Origin: an uncultured Parabacteroides sp.
GTDB lineage: Bacteria > Bacteroidota > Bacteroidia > Bacteroidales > Tannerellaceae
Length of the DNA: 64,000 nt
Assembly: GCA_944325345.1 (NCBI GenBank)
Contig: CALUZV010000005.1
Location: 62,001 to 126,000 of the forward strand
Reading direction: 5' to 3'
In this document: positions 34,907-43,366 of the stretch, piece after piece
Numbering within the stretch: position 1 is the first letter of the stretch
How the letters are laid out: each line of letters begins with the position of its first letter
The notes under the pieces: generated by a model
Seen by the model: only the letters and a program-made list of their open reading frames with translations
Database searches by the model: none
Told to the model about the DNA's origin: nothing
Position numbers and translations under genes: made by a program

Positions 34907-35974
34907 TCAATCGTTTTTGTAAATTAAATCTATTTCCTTTCTTGTATATTTTGAGAGATTCTTTGCATCTAAATGGTAAATGACAGTATGATAAGCGTGT
35001 TGCCTGATTTTAGACTGCACAAGTTTTTTCACTTTTAATATTTCTTCTATTGGGGATGACTCTATACGAATAATATCACCCTTCCAAAGTCTAACATTTT
35101 CTACAAGATAAGGCTCAACAATCTCATACCGATTATCTTCCAACTTTTTACAATAAGTAGCATCCTTAAAATCCGTAGTCCGAAGAATAGATTGAAATTC
35201 ATTCCTACGAAGCAAAATACTCCATGCGTAAGTTGGAAAAGCATAATCAAAAGGAAGCGGATATTCAACTTCGGAACGCAAATACGGCACTACATCTTTA
35301 TAAGATATAATGGAGTTCTTTGTATCCGGATGATAGATAGAACCTGTATTGTATAGCATTAAAACACCTTTATCCACAGGTGGAGCTTCTTTTTCCAGTT
35401 GATGCAAACGGATTGTAGCGCTAAGCTTTATTCCTTCTTCTGCCGCATAATCCCGCAATTCTTCGCAGAAACTAAAGAATAAAGGTTGCGTCTCCCTTGT
35501 CCAATCACAATCGACTTGAATTTCTTTTATCTTCCCCAATTTATTCTGCTTCACCATGGCGCGTATCCTATTATAAAGTAATGAGGCAAAACTCGAATCT
35601 TTCTTGATAGCTTCCGTAGTAATATAGACCGTAGGTATTACTTCCACACCTGCCGGGATGGTATCTAAAAAACGTGTCGTAGCAATAGGGATAGACTTTA
35701 AGATTCCATCTTTATCTTCTCCATAATCAACATCAAACATTCGCACATACATCTTGCCAATATGATGTACACGAAGGAATTGTCTTTCATATTCAGTTAA
35801 TTGAAAAGTGGTTTTCCAATAATAAATGGCATTATTCTCCGGCAAGTCATTATCAGAATAAATCGACAACTTCGAATTATCATCCAATACCTTTAGAATG
35901 ACTCCCATTACTATACCTACAACGAGAAAAAGGCCAACTCCCTTCAGGATTTTCTTTCTATTTTCTACTCGCAT
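34907..35974 (-). CDS. Unknown membrane-anchored protein, possible TIM-barrel (glycosidase-like) fold
   Basis: 355 residues. One N-terminal membrane segment (GVGLFLVVGIVMGVILKVL) follows a basic start. The mature part has alternating strand/helix blocks: AIYYWKTTFQLTEYERQFLRVHHIGKMYVRMFDVDYG, VEVIPTVYITTEAI, GKIKEIQVDCDWT and EGIKLSATIRLHQ. These read like successive beta/alpha units of a barrel with acidic residues at strand ends (FDVDYG, VDCDWT). Relatedness to GH18/GH-like barrels is a guess. It is paired with the CGPF protein downstream. Confidence 0.5.
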   Translation of the reverse strand: MRVENRKKILKGVGLFLVVGIVMGVILKVLDDNSKLSIYSDNDLPENNAIYYWKTTFQLTEYERQFLRVHHIGKMYVRMFDVDYGEDKDGILKSIPIATTRFLDTIPAGVEVIPTVYITTEAIKKDSSFASLLYNRIRAMVKQNKLGKIKEIQVDCDWTRETQPLFFSFCEELRDYAAEEGIKLSATIRLHQLEKEAPPVDKGVLMLYNTGSIYHPDTKNSIISYKDVVPYLRSEVEYPLPFDYAFPTYAWSILLRRNEFQSILRTTDFKDATYCKKLEDNRYEIVEPYLVENVRLWKGDIIRIESSPIEEILKVKKLVQSKIRQHAYHTVIYHLDAKNLSKYTRKEIDLIYKND

Positions 35975-36085
35975 ATCCTCTTTGCTTCAATTTTTGAGCA
36001 AAGCTACACAAGATAAGGACATACGAAAGAATGATAACAATAGCGTTGTATGAAATAGGCTCTGGATTGTACGAAATCCCCCCTC

Positions 36086-36916
36086 TCAATGAAATCCTCT
36101 AAAGACAAGATAGTTGATATTTGGCAAAACCTTATCTGTATATATTCCTAATTCATGAACAATCCCGTCCTCGCCTCGCCACCAACCATACGAAGAACCG
36201 CCGACCAAATAGAGTGCATTGGTAAATCCCATATCGGCCAGGGCTTCTGAAAAATCGTATAAGGATTCTCGGTTCTTACTTTCTACGATATAAAAATCAT
36301 TGCTTTGCTGTGCCAGTGCTCGGCGTATCGCCTTACCTTTCAAACGGTTTTCTTGGATTTCTCCATCCATTACCAAAGGATATTGCCGAAAGAAATCCCC
36401 TCCGTGAGTAATACAATAGTCTTTTATCTCATCATTTATGGTATTTCCCAACGAGATTTTCCCATCCAGAATGGCACAATATCCTGTTTTCCTCTTTCCT
36501 CTGGACAACTGTTTTCCCTTCAAAACAAAATCACCTAAAATCTGGCCATTATCTTTGCGGATATCGGCTGCCCACACTACGAAATATACAGTTGAATCTG
36601 ATTGGCTGGGCATTTGCAACGACATCTCTGCCCTCATATTCTGTAAGGAATAAATGGAGAGAACAACATCATTAATGGAGTCTAACCGAAACTCCACACG
36701 TGCCTGCTTATCCATCTTCAGGGTATCATCTTGAAGAATGACGGGATTAACCATTTCGATATGCTCCGGTTCACCTTCTTCCCTACTAAAAAGCCAAAAG
36801 AAAAGCGACCCGATAATTAACAGAGACACAACGGCTATTATCCCCCATCGCACAAAACCATGTTTAGGCTTCGATGTTCCTAATACTTGTATTTCATCTT
36901 CTTCATTCCGTCTCAT
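36086..36916 (-). CDS. Membrane-anchored phosphodiester glycosidase-like (NAGPA/DUF2233) protein
   Basis: 276 residues. A cytoplasmic basic N-terminus precedes one membrane segment (WGIIAVVSLLIIGSLFFWLF, residues ~24-43), then an external domain. The second half matches the NAGPA pattern: CAILDGKISLGNT, ITHGGDFFRQYPLVMDGEIQ, AIRRALAQQSNDFYIVESKNRESLYDFSEALADMGFTNALYLVGGSSYGWW. This family includes the lysosomal uncovering enzyme and bacterial cell-surface proteins. Here the usual N-G-G-F is HGGDFF. Its start overlaps the LytTR gene stop in ATGA, so the regulator and this protein are coupled. Confidence 0.62.
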   Translation of the reverse strand: MRRNEEDEIQVLGTSKPKHGFVRWGIIAVVSLLIIGSLFFWLFSREEGEPEHIEMVNPVILQDDTLKMDKQARVEFRLDSINDVVLSIYSLQNMRAEMSLQMPSQSDSTVYFVVWAADIRKDNGQILGDFVLKGKQLSRGKRKTGYCAILDGKISLGNTINDEIKDYCITHGGDFFRQYPLVMDGEIQENRLKGKAIRRALAQQSNDFYIVESKNRESLYDFSEALADMGFTNALYLVGGSSYGWWRGEDGIVHELGIYTDKVLPNINYLVFRGFH

Positions 36917-37284
36917 ACTCTCTCGATTTCTTTTTCCAATAAACTTTTTAATTGCTTTAATGCTTCTCTGGAAGCCGAGAGCACAAAGGTATGTTCTATT
37001 TTCATATCAGACAAAACCAATGATTGTTTCCCGAGATTGATTTTATAAATATATTCCCGGTTGATTATAAGACTCTTTCCTATACGAATAAACAAGGATG
37101 CTTCCGTCTTCATCTGCTTCTCGATGATTTGCTGGAAATGAGATAGATTAAACGAAAACAGATGTTCGGATTTATCATGAAGCACCATCATCGAATAGTT
37201 CCCATCCGACGATATATAAACAATCCGTTCAGGATAAACCCGAACCAATTCGTTGGTTGTACTAATGATGATAGGCGACTTCAT
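36913..37284 (-). CDS. LytTR-domain DNA-binding regulator
   Basis: 123 residues from ATG 37284. The whole protein is a LytTR domain: VRVYPERIVYISSDGNYSMMVL, LFSFNLSHFQQIIEKQ, LFIRIGKSLIINREYIYKI and LSASREALKQLKSLLEKE. It has no receiver domain, so it is a stand-alone regulator or one acting with a separate partner. A TATTTTTG -7 box at 37300-37307 lies just before it. It overlaps the downstream membrane-protein gene by four bases and may control it. Confidence 0.78.
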   Translation of the reverse strand: MKSPIIISTTNELVRVYPERIVYISSDGNYSMMVLHDKSEHLFSFNLSHFQQIIEKQMKTEASLFIRIGKSLIINREYIYKINLGKQSLVLSDMKIEHTFVLSASREALKQLKSLLEKEIERV

Positions 37285-37364
37285 ATCATTTGTTTCCTGC
37301 AAAAATACAAACTATACCCCAATACTTTCACAAAATTCCGCCTTTTATCCATCATAAACAAAAA

Positions 37365-37388
37365 CAGGAGCGCCCTCCGGCACTCCTG
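37365..37388 (-). terminator. Intrinsic terminator of the HU-like gene
   Basis: On the minus strand CAGGAG-GCC, loop, GGGC-CTCCTG is followed by TTTTTG, 48 bases beyond the HU-like gene stop. Confidence 0.7.
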
Positions 37389-37436
37389 CTCTCTCCTCTT
37401 CTTCCCCTGCCTTAGGGAAGTCCCCGAAGGGATGGT

Positions 37437-37895
37437 TCACTGCACCACCGGCCCATCTTGCTCTTCGTCGTCCCCGCCGCTCGTGTCGTCTTCTTCCGAC
37501 GGCAAGGGCGTTATCTTCTCAAACTTCAAGTCTTCAGTCAGTTGCTTTAGTTTCGCCCCGGGCGTGAAGATGATTTTGCCGTTCTTGAACAGCGAGGTGG
37601 TGAACTCCTCGGCAGTGGCTGCTCCCGAACTGCCGGCATTCATGCGGAAATTCCCGAAATCACCGACTTGTACGACATTCCCTTCCGCGAGGTTCTGCGA
37701 CAAGACGTGCAACAGGCCGTCGATGACCAACTGGACGTCGCCCTTCGATGCCGTGCTGCGGTCGGCTATCGTCTCACACAGGCGGTCGAAACTAACCGTC
37801 TGACGTACACGCACCTGCCCGTAATAGAGCGTGGCGCCTTCCTCTGCGTCCTTGTGCTTGTCCGGACGCTGGACGATGTGATAACTCAATGACAT
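37437..37895 (-). CDS. HU/IHF-family DNA-binding protein with acidic C-terminal tail
   Basis: 152 residues. The N-terminal extension (MSLSYHIVQRPDKHKDAEEGATLYYGQVRV) typifies the Bacteroidales HU-related family that accompanies DUF4248 and DUF3987 genes. The HU core follows (LCETIADRSTASKGDVQLVIDGLLHVLSQNLAEGNVVQVGDFGNFRMN). The tail is acidic (EEDDTSGGDDEEQ) and ends DGPVVQ, identical to the ending of the DUF4469 protein at 55993. It is divergent from the DUF4248 gene, with a TATCTTTG box upstream. It presumably binds DNA or coats nucleic acid; the specific role is unknown. Confidence 0.8.
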   Translation of the reverse strand: MSLSYHIVQRPDKHKDAEEGATLYYGQVRVRQTVSFDRLCETIADRSTASKGDVQLVIDGLLHVLSQNLAEGNVVQVGDFGNFRMNAGSSGAATAEEFTTSLFKNGKIIFTPGAKLKQLTEDLKFEKITPLPSEEDDTSGGDDEEQDGPVVQ

Positions 37896-37957
37896 ATCAA
37901 TTTCAAATTAAAAATTATGAATTACGATTTACAGGCAGCTCTATCTGCTTGCTGATA

Positions 37958-37965
37958 CAAAGATA
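37958..37965 (-). promoter_or_regulatory. Promoter -7 box (TATCTTTG) for the HU-like gene
   Basis: The minus strand reads TATCTTTG, 62 bases before the start at 37895. The rest of the divergent gap (37896-38108) is AT-rich with nothing else recognisable. Confidence 0.65.
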
Positions 37966-38108
37966 GGGGAATGGCATTCCTCTTTTTCGCTTAGATGCAG
38001 ATACTTCCCCTAAGTATTTTCTATATACCTATACGGCAAAATACCGACAAAAATCCTTTGATAAATGGATACTTTTTTATACCTTAGAAGCATATAAATG
38101 AAAGCCTT

Positions 38109-38333
38109 ATGGAAACGAACAATTTCAAAATACGTGCTTATGGCTGGCAAGAGCTGGCCATACTTTACGCCCCAGACCTTACGCCTGAATCAGCGGCCAA
38201 ACGTCTATCAACTTGGGTTAAGCTCAACGAAGAGCTCACACGTGCTTTACAACAAGCAGGCTGGCGACGCGGACAACGGGTACTCACGCCGCTTCAGGTG
38301 CAACGCATCGCAGAGTACCTTGGGGAACCGTAA
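38109..38333 (+). CDS. DUF4248-family small protein
   Basis: 74 residues. The whole sequence fits DUF4248: FKIRAYGWQELAILYAP, LTPESAAKRLSTWV and LTPLQVQRIAEYLGEP. The first part reads like a helix-turn-helix. In Bacteroidales this gene recurs between an HU-like gene and a VirE_N/DUF3987 gene, exactly as here. Function unknown; a DNA-binding or regulatory partner of the cassette is plausible. Confidence 0.85.
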   Translation: METNNFKIRAYGWQELAILYAPDLTPESAAKRLSTWVKLNEELTRALQQAGWRRGQRVLTPLQVQRIAEYLGEP

Positions 38334-38481
38334 CAAGTACTTACCTATATAAAAATAGACAGGTATATCTTTCCGAATACATAGCTACACAATCTTGTTA
38401 AAATAAATAAAAATACGACGCAATATTTGGAGATAAAAAAACAAACTACTAATCTTGCATCGTCTCTCATAGAGATATTTA

Positions 38482-38641
38482 CTTAATGATGCTGCTGCTA
38501 AAGGTAAGAGACCTCCTGTTGGTAATGATAAAGTTAGAGGTCGTTTTAATAATGTTTCAAATAGTAGTGCTGATAATCCTCCTCGAACCGGCAGTGGCTT
38601 TTTACTAATCATCACGTGATAAGTCGAGGAGCACGTGATAA
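38482..38641 (+). other. Intergenic segment with coding-like fragment and paired CACGTGATAA repeats
   Basis: Within the 341-base gap 38334-38674, one plus-strand frame (38482-38619, no start codon) reads NDAAAKGKRPPVGNDKVRGR and on to a stop with U-ending codons. A second frame (38486-38608) gives a 40-residue hydrophobic peptide, and the minus strand is also open. CACGTGATAA occurs twice (38613-38622 and 38632-38641), 19 bases apart, each around a CACGTG palindrome; it may be an operator of the DUF3987 gene. The origin of the fragment is unexplained. Confidence 0.4.
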
Positions 38642-38674
38642 TAATTTTACAAACCTTTTTTAAATTCTTTTTTT

Positions 38675-40978
38675 ATGAAAGAAAAAATTTCAATGCCAAG
38701 TCTTCGCACCGTGCAAGTGTCATGGTTCGAAGACAAAAGAATCAGCACTCCATCAGGAAGGCTGGTCTTAGATCAGGTTGCGGACATCATCCGCAATCCG
38801 AGGTGTACGTTTCTGGGTGGAAAAGTGTTGCAACTCACCACTACAGCGCGCAAGATGCTGGACAGAGGCGACAAGCAGGCGTATGACCACTGGAAAGGCA
38901 AAATGCCAGCCTTTACGCCTGCCGGTCTCTTTCGCGAAAGACGTGCTATCAGCTGCTGTATAGCAGAAACAGGCGCAGCCTTGATAGACTTCGACTACCT
39001 TCCGGAAGATGTGTGCCAAGAGGTCTTGAAGAAGGCGAAAACGCTTTCGTATGTTCTTTTTGCTTGGCGCTCTTTGTCTGGCACAGGTGTCCATCTTTTA
39101 ATCGTACTGCCATATAGCGGTACGTTTAAGGAAAACATCGAACCGGCGCAGCGGCAAGTCATCAAAGACATGGCTATCCCTGGGTTGGAACTGGACAAGG
39201 CATGTAAAGACGTATCCCGTCTCTGCTACTTCAACTACGACCCTGAACTCTTTGTAAACTGGGACGCAGAACCGATGGCGCTCAGCGAAGAGGTAAAGGC
39301 TTCGGTGCAGACCCCCCGTAGGAAAGATGTACCGAGAAGGGGTGTCGTGAATAAGCCTGACATCCGCCTCTTTATGGCAGACCTGGAGCGTTACTTCAAT
39401 GCGAGGATGGCAGGACTGGTAAAAGGCAGTACGGCTACGCCTACCGTTGGTTTGGCAGGTATATGCAACTCGCGCGGTTACGACGAAGCTGAAGCCGTGG
39501 TAGCCTGCTGGAAGCAGTTTGGAAGCCGTATCGGGCAGACGGAGAAAGACTTCCGCAAAGACTTTTCTTTTGTGTACCGTAAATATGCAGACAAGTTTGC
39601 ATCAAAAAAAGATGAAGCCCCCTCCGAGGGGGCTGCTTTGGCTGCTTTGGCTGCTATAGATGTTTTGGAAAAAGACATCGAGCTGCCGGTACTCCCGAAG
39701 GAAGTGTATGAGCTTCTGCCTACCTTCTTTACCGATGTACTGAACTTGGAGAAACGGGAAGTGCATGAAGCGGATGCCGTCGTGCTCGGATCGTTGCCAC
39801 TTTTGGGTGCTGCGCTTAGCAACACAGAAGTTTATGAAGGCAAGTGGGTTTACCCCGCACTCTATGTAACAGTGGTAGGCAAACCAGCTTCGGGAAAGGG
39901 TGCCGTATCGTCTATCCAGTTCCTTTCGGCTTTATGGGAAAATCATCTGCAGCAGTACTACGAAGGTAACGATACGCAACCAGCACACCGCGTAGGTGGA
40001 GACATCACGCTGGCCAAGTTCGTAGAACAGCTGCGCGACAACGGTGCGTATCCTTTGCTGCAACACGATAGCGAGATGAACGCGATGGCAAAGGCTAACA
40101 AAAACCGCGATACGGGTGGTTACGACCCTATCCTAAACAAAGCATATGAAGGCGAAGATGTGTTGCGCAGCACAAAGACGGCAGGCAACATCGTCGTGAA
40201 AGCGCCCAAGCTCCAGTTGAGCATGACCGGAACGAAAGGCCAGTTCTTTAACGCTTTCGAGACGAACGAGAACGGGCTGACATCACGTCTCTTAGGCTAT
40301 GTGATGCCGGAGAAGGTTAAGTATAAAAAACTCGTTTACATCGAAAGCGAAGATGCGCTGAAAGAGCGGGAGAAGGTCGAACTCCAAGAGCGTTACGAAC
40401 GGCTGGCTGCCTCGCAAGCAAACCACAACACACCCATGCGTTGGGTACTGAGCGAAAAGCATACCGATAAGTTGAACTCGCTTATCAAGAAACAGCTGGA
40501 AGATAGTTCGGATACGCCCTACGAGGAGAGCACCATCATCCGTATGCGGGCGAAGGTGATACGCATCGCGGCTATCCTGTCGGCGGTACGCATCTCTGAA
40601 ACGGGTGGAGATGCTGAGCTCAACCCTTTCTCTACGGGGTATCTCACGATAGACGACAAGAGCTTCCGGGCAGCCTGCTTGATAGCAACCACTTCGTTTG
40701 AACATCTCTGCGCGATGCAAAGCATGTTGAGTGAAGCGACCGGGCGGAAACCGATGCACCTGCGCAAAGACTGGCGCGACCAGTTCATCGAACAGCTGCC
40801 CGATGTGTTCAAGTACAGCGAAGGGCTCCAGCTCTGCCTGGAGTATGGCAAGCGAAAGGACTCTTGGAAGAAGGCGTTGCACTACTGGCAAGCTAACGGT
40901 TTGCTTGAGAAGCGCGAAGACGGCAAGTGGGTCAAACTGAAACCTGCTCCCGAAGCTAACACATCTAAGCAGCCTTAG
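38675..40978 (+). CDS. VirE_N (BT4734-like) plus DUF3987 protein, primase/helicase-like
   Basis: 767 residues. Residues ~1-230 match the BT4734/VirE N-terminal domain (IRNPRCTFLGG, ISCCIAETGAALIDFDYLPEDV, WRSLSGTGVHLLIVLPY), which resembles a primase-type fold. Residues ~335-750 are DUF3987, with Walker A TVVGKPASGKGAVSS, QHDSEMNAMAKANK and EGEDVLRSTK segments typical of this ATPase. The usual length is 750-800, so it is intact. It forms a recurrent cassette with HU-like and DUF4248 proteins. Replication of a mobile element or DNA processing has been suggested for such domains, but the biological role in Bacteroidales chromosomes is not established. An alternative ATG lies six codons in. Confidence 0.82.
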   Translation: MKEKISMPSLRTVQVSWFEDKRISTPSGRLVLDQVADIIRNPRCTFLGGKVLQLTTTARKMLDRGDKQAYDHWKGKMPAFTPAGLFRERRAISCCIAETGAALIDFDYLPEDVCQEVLKKAKTLSYVLFAWRSLSGTGVHLLIVLPYSGTFKENIEPAQRQVIKDMAIPGLELDKACKDVSRLCYFNYDPELFVNWDAEPMALSEEVKASVQTPRRKDVPRRGVVNKPDIRLFMADLERYFNARMAGLVKGSTATPTVGLAGICNSRGYDEAEAVVACWKQFGSRIGQTEKDFRKDFSFVYRKYADKFASKKDEAPSEGAALAALAAIDVLEKDIELPVLPKEVYELLPTFFTDVLNLEKREVHEADAVVLGSLPLLGAALSNTEVYEGKWVYPALYVTVVGKPASGKGAVSSIQFLSALWENHLQQYYEGNDTQPAHRVGGDITLAKFVEQLRDNGAYPLLQHDSEMNAMAKANKNRDTGGYDPILNKAYEGEDVLRSTKTAGNIVVKAPKLQLSMTGTKGQFFNAFETNENGLTSRLLGYVMPEKVKYKKLVYIESEDALKEREKVELQERYERLAASQANHNTPMRWVLSEKHTDKLNSLIKKQLEDSSDTPYEESTIIRMRAKVIRIAAILSAVRISETGGDAELNPFSTGYLTIDDKSFRAACLIATTSFEHLCAMQSMLSEATGRKPMHLRKDWRDQFIEQLPDVFKYSEGLQLCLEYGKRKDSWKKALHYWQANGLLEKREDGKWVKLKPAPEANTSKQP

Positions 40979-41017
40979 CAGCCCAGCAGCCTAAAGCGGG
41001 TTTGCTAAGCACAAAAA

Positions 41018-41064
41018 AGTTCCCCTGTAGAAGGTGAGTACATCATCTCTCTACGGGGGAACTA
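41018..41064. terminator. Terminator between the DUF3987 and LysR genes
   Basis: AGTTCCCCTGTAGA and TCTCTACGGGGGAACT form a stem of about 14 bp with one G-U position, preceded by a six-A run. It lies between convergent genes and may serve both. Confidence 0.7.
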
Positions 41065-41085
41065 CATTTATTTCAAAAACAGCTC

Positions 41086-41970
41086 TTACCACCCTCCTTG
41101 CATACTCCCCATAAACCTCTCCTCCAACTCCCCATACCTCCCTTGTTTCATCACGAAAGAAAAGGTGCGTTTCGCCTCGAAGCCTTCGATTTCAAGGACT
41201 TTCAACTGCTGGGCTTTCAGTTCCCTATCGACGGCACGGATGGAGACAAAACCCAGGGCATCAGAGGATTCAAGGAAACGTTTGATGCCTTCCGTCGTGC
41301 CCAGCTGCATGAGTATCCGGAGGTCGGAAAGTTTGATGCCGCAGTGTTTCAGCGCCTCTTCCAGCACGTCGAGTGTCCCGGAACCGTTTTCGCGCAAGAC
41401 AACGGGTATGCGCCGCAACTCAGCCGGTGTAATCTCGTCCTTCAAGGCCAAATCGCTATCCGCACGGACGACGGCAACCAGCTCATCATCCATAAAATGC
41501 ACGTAGCGAAGGTCTGTCTGCCGCGCATTCCCCTCCACCAGCCCGAGCGAGATACGTTCGTCCCGCAAGGCCTGTTCTATCTCGGCACTGTTGCCATTCA
41601 AGAGCGACAGTTTGATGTCGGGATATTTGCGGATAAAAGCCGAAAGCAGCGGGGGAAGGACATACTGTGCGATGGTCGTGCTGGCACCCAAGGCGATTTC
41701 GCCAGAAGTATAGCCGGCAAAACGGTTCATATTCTCCTCGATGCGGAGGTAGGCATCTTGTATCAGCCCGACGTGTTGGAAAAGCCATCGACCCGCATCG
41801 GTGAGACGTATCCGCCGGTCGCTCCGTTCAAACAAAGCTACCTTATATTGCATCTCCAACTCGCGGATGTTCTTGCTGACGGCAGGCTGACTGATGAACA
41901 GTTCGCGAGCCGCCTTCGTAAAACTCAGGTTCTTCGCCACAGCGTAAAAAACTTTCAACCGGAAATCCAT
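41086..41970 (-). CDS. LysR-family transcriptional regulator (YeiE/CysB-like)
   Basis: 294 residues. The N-terminal winged helix-turn-helix is textbook LysR (LKVFYAVAKNLSFTKAARELFISQPAVSKNIRELE). The effector domain begins near residue 90 (GEIALGASTTIAQYVLPPLLSAF). Sequence style matches regulators next to YeiH-type exporters; the window's YeiH gene lies 8 kb away at 50132, so direct regulation is only a possibility. A palindrome-rich gap and tRNA-Cys lie upstream. Confidence 0.85.
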   Translation of the reverse strand: MDFRLKVFYAVAKNLSFTKAARELFISQPAVSKNIRELEMQYKVALFERSDRRIRLTDAGRWLFQHVGLIQDAYLRIEENMNRFAGYTSGEIALGASTTIAQYVLPPLLSAFIRKYPDIKLSLLNGNSAEIEQALRDERISLGLVEGNARQTDLRYVHFMDDELVAVVRADSDLALKDEITPAELRRIPVVLRENGSGTLDVLEEALKHCGIKLSDLRILMQLGTTEGIKRFLESSDALGFVSIRAVDRELKAQQLKVLEIEGFEAKRTFSFVMKQGRYGELEERFMGSMQGGW

Positions 41971-42156
41971 ACTTACAAAGATTTACAACTATTTATAGGA
42001 TGCCGACAAAGTAAACTCTTTTTCCCCGAAAAGCCAACCCCAAACCGCCAAAAGAATATTTTTTCAAAAAAGTACAGGGTTTGCTTGCACAGAAAAAAAA
42101 TAATCCCTTACTTTGCACTCGCAAAACGGAAGCAAAGACTTCCATAGCGGGGAAAT

Positions 42157-42228
42157 GGTTCCTTGGATGAGTGGCTTAGTCAGCGGTCTGCAAAACCGCG
42201 TACGGCGGTTCGAATCCGCCAGGAACCT
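42157..42228 (+). tRNA. tRNA-Cys (GCA)
   Basis: The acceptor arms GGTTCCT (42157-42163) and AGGAACC (42221-42227) pair perfectly. The anticodon stem GCGGT/ACCGC closes a 7-base loop CTGCAAA with anticodon GCA; the T arm is GGCGG-TTCGAAT-CCGCC. The discriminator is U73, as expected for tRNA-Cys. CCA is not encoded. A TTACTTTG sequence at 42109-42116 is a likely promoter. Confidence 0.95.
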
Positions 42229-42235
42229 CGGATGG

Positions 42236-42279
42236 AATCGGGTGATTACTGATAAACGAGTAGTTACCCGATTTTTTAT
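42236..42279 (+). terminator. Terminator after tRNA-Cys
   Basis: AATCGGGT (42236-42243) pairs with ACCCGATT (42265-42272), followed by a T run. Confidence 0.75.
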
Positions 42280-42287
42280 TCCTCCCA

Positions 42288-43325
42288 TCACTCCTCCTTC
42301 CTCATCTCCCCATCCACCACCAAGGGCAAATGGTCGCTAAACCCTCCTTCGTAGCGATAGCCATGATAGGTACGAAAGGGGCGTTTGCCTTGCCATGTCC
42401 GGTCGTCTTTCAGGAGGTAGGAGGGCGAGAAGATACGGGCGCTTTCCGGCACGATGTGGAAAGGCGCATCGGCATCCAGCAGCGAGCCATTGACGATGAT
42501 ATGGTCCAACTGGCTCCAGTTTCCCTGGTACTTATGACTTCCCTTTGCGTCGTAAAATAGGTTATAATATATTCGCGGACAGATAGTATCTATCGAGCAA
42601 CGGGTAGGTACTTGTCGCGCCATAAGTACCTCCCTAAGGCTCCGGTCGAAGGGTGTATCGTTGAAATCGCCCATGATGAGGATTTGCGGACGACGACGGC
42701 AACGCTGAAGCGAATCGGCCCGCTGGCGTACCAACCGGGCAGCATTGATGCGCGACTGCTCGGTTTCCTTTTCGCCCGAATAGCGCGAAGGGAGGTGGCA
42801 AACGAAGACATCGAGCGTATCGCCGGTCTGGATTTGCCCGCTGACGTACAAGATGGGGCGCGTCGGCCGTTGGTATCGGATGACGGGCACGCGGATTTCT
42901 TCTTTCGACAGGAAACGGAACAGGTCGCGCCGGTAAAGCAGGGCGACATTGATGCCACGCACATCGTCTCCCTGCGTAATAACATACTGATAGAACAAGT
43001 TATGCAACGGTGTCCGGCGGAGCAGATGCACCATCACCGAATCATTCTCCACCTCGCACAAGCCTACCAAGGCCGGCGGATTCCATTCCCCGACGGCAAG
43101 AATCGTCTGCGCCGTGCGCTGCAACTTCCGGTAGTAGCGTCCCGGTGTCCACGCCCGGATACCAGAGGGCAGGAAGTCATCATCCAGCTTCTCCGGATTG
43201 TCTTGGGTATCAAAGAAGTTTTCGACATTATAACTCATTACGCGAAAGGCTTCTTGCGCCCGGCATTCGCCAGCAACAAGAAGCCCTATAAACATAAAAT
43301 GAATAAAAAGAATCTTCATAGTCAA
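42288..43325 (-). CDS. Exported endonuclease/exonuclease/phosphatase-family protein
   Basis: 345 residues with a Sec signal (IHFMFIGLLVAGECRAQ). Catalytic motifs of the DNase I-like fold are present: VMSYNVENFFDT (metal-binding Asn), GLCEVEND (Glu), LIMGDFNDTPFD (Asp and Asn) and a closing GGFSDHLPLVV (Asp-His). The family hydrolyses phosphodiesters; substrates of these secreted Bacteroidales members include nucleic acids or lipids, so the target is uncertain. An ATG two codons in is an equally good start. It follows the beta-helix lipoprotein gene by 41 bases. Confidence 0.85.
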   Translation of the reverse strand: MTMKILFIHFMFIGLLVAGECRAQEAFRVMSYNVENFFDTQDNPEKLDDDFLPSGIRAWTPGRYYRKLQRTAQTILAVGEWNPPALVGLCEVENDSVMVHLLRRTPLHNLFYQYVITQGDDVRGINVALLYRRDLFRFLSKEEIRVPVIRYQRPTRPILYVSGQIQTGDTLDVFVCHLPSRYSGEKETEQSRINAARLVRQRADSLQRCRRRPQILIMGDFNDTPFDRSLREVLMARQVPTRCSIDTICPRIYYNLFYDAKGSHKYQGNWSQLDHIIVNGSLLDADAPFHIVPESARIFSPSYLLKDDRTWQGKRPFRTYHGYRYEGGFSDHLPLVVDGEMRKEE

Positions 43326-43366
43326 GTCTTGTTTTAAGAATATGATCGCTCAATTCAAACATTTGG

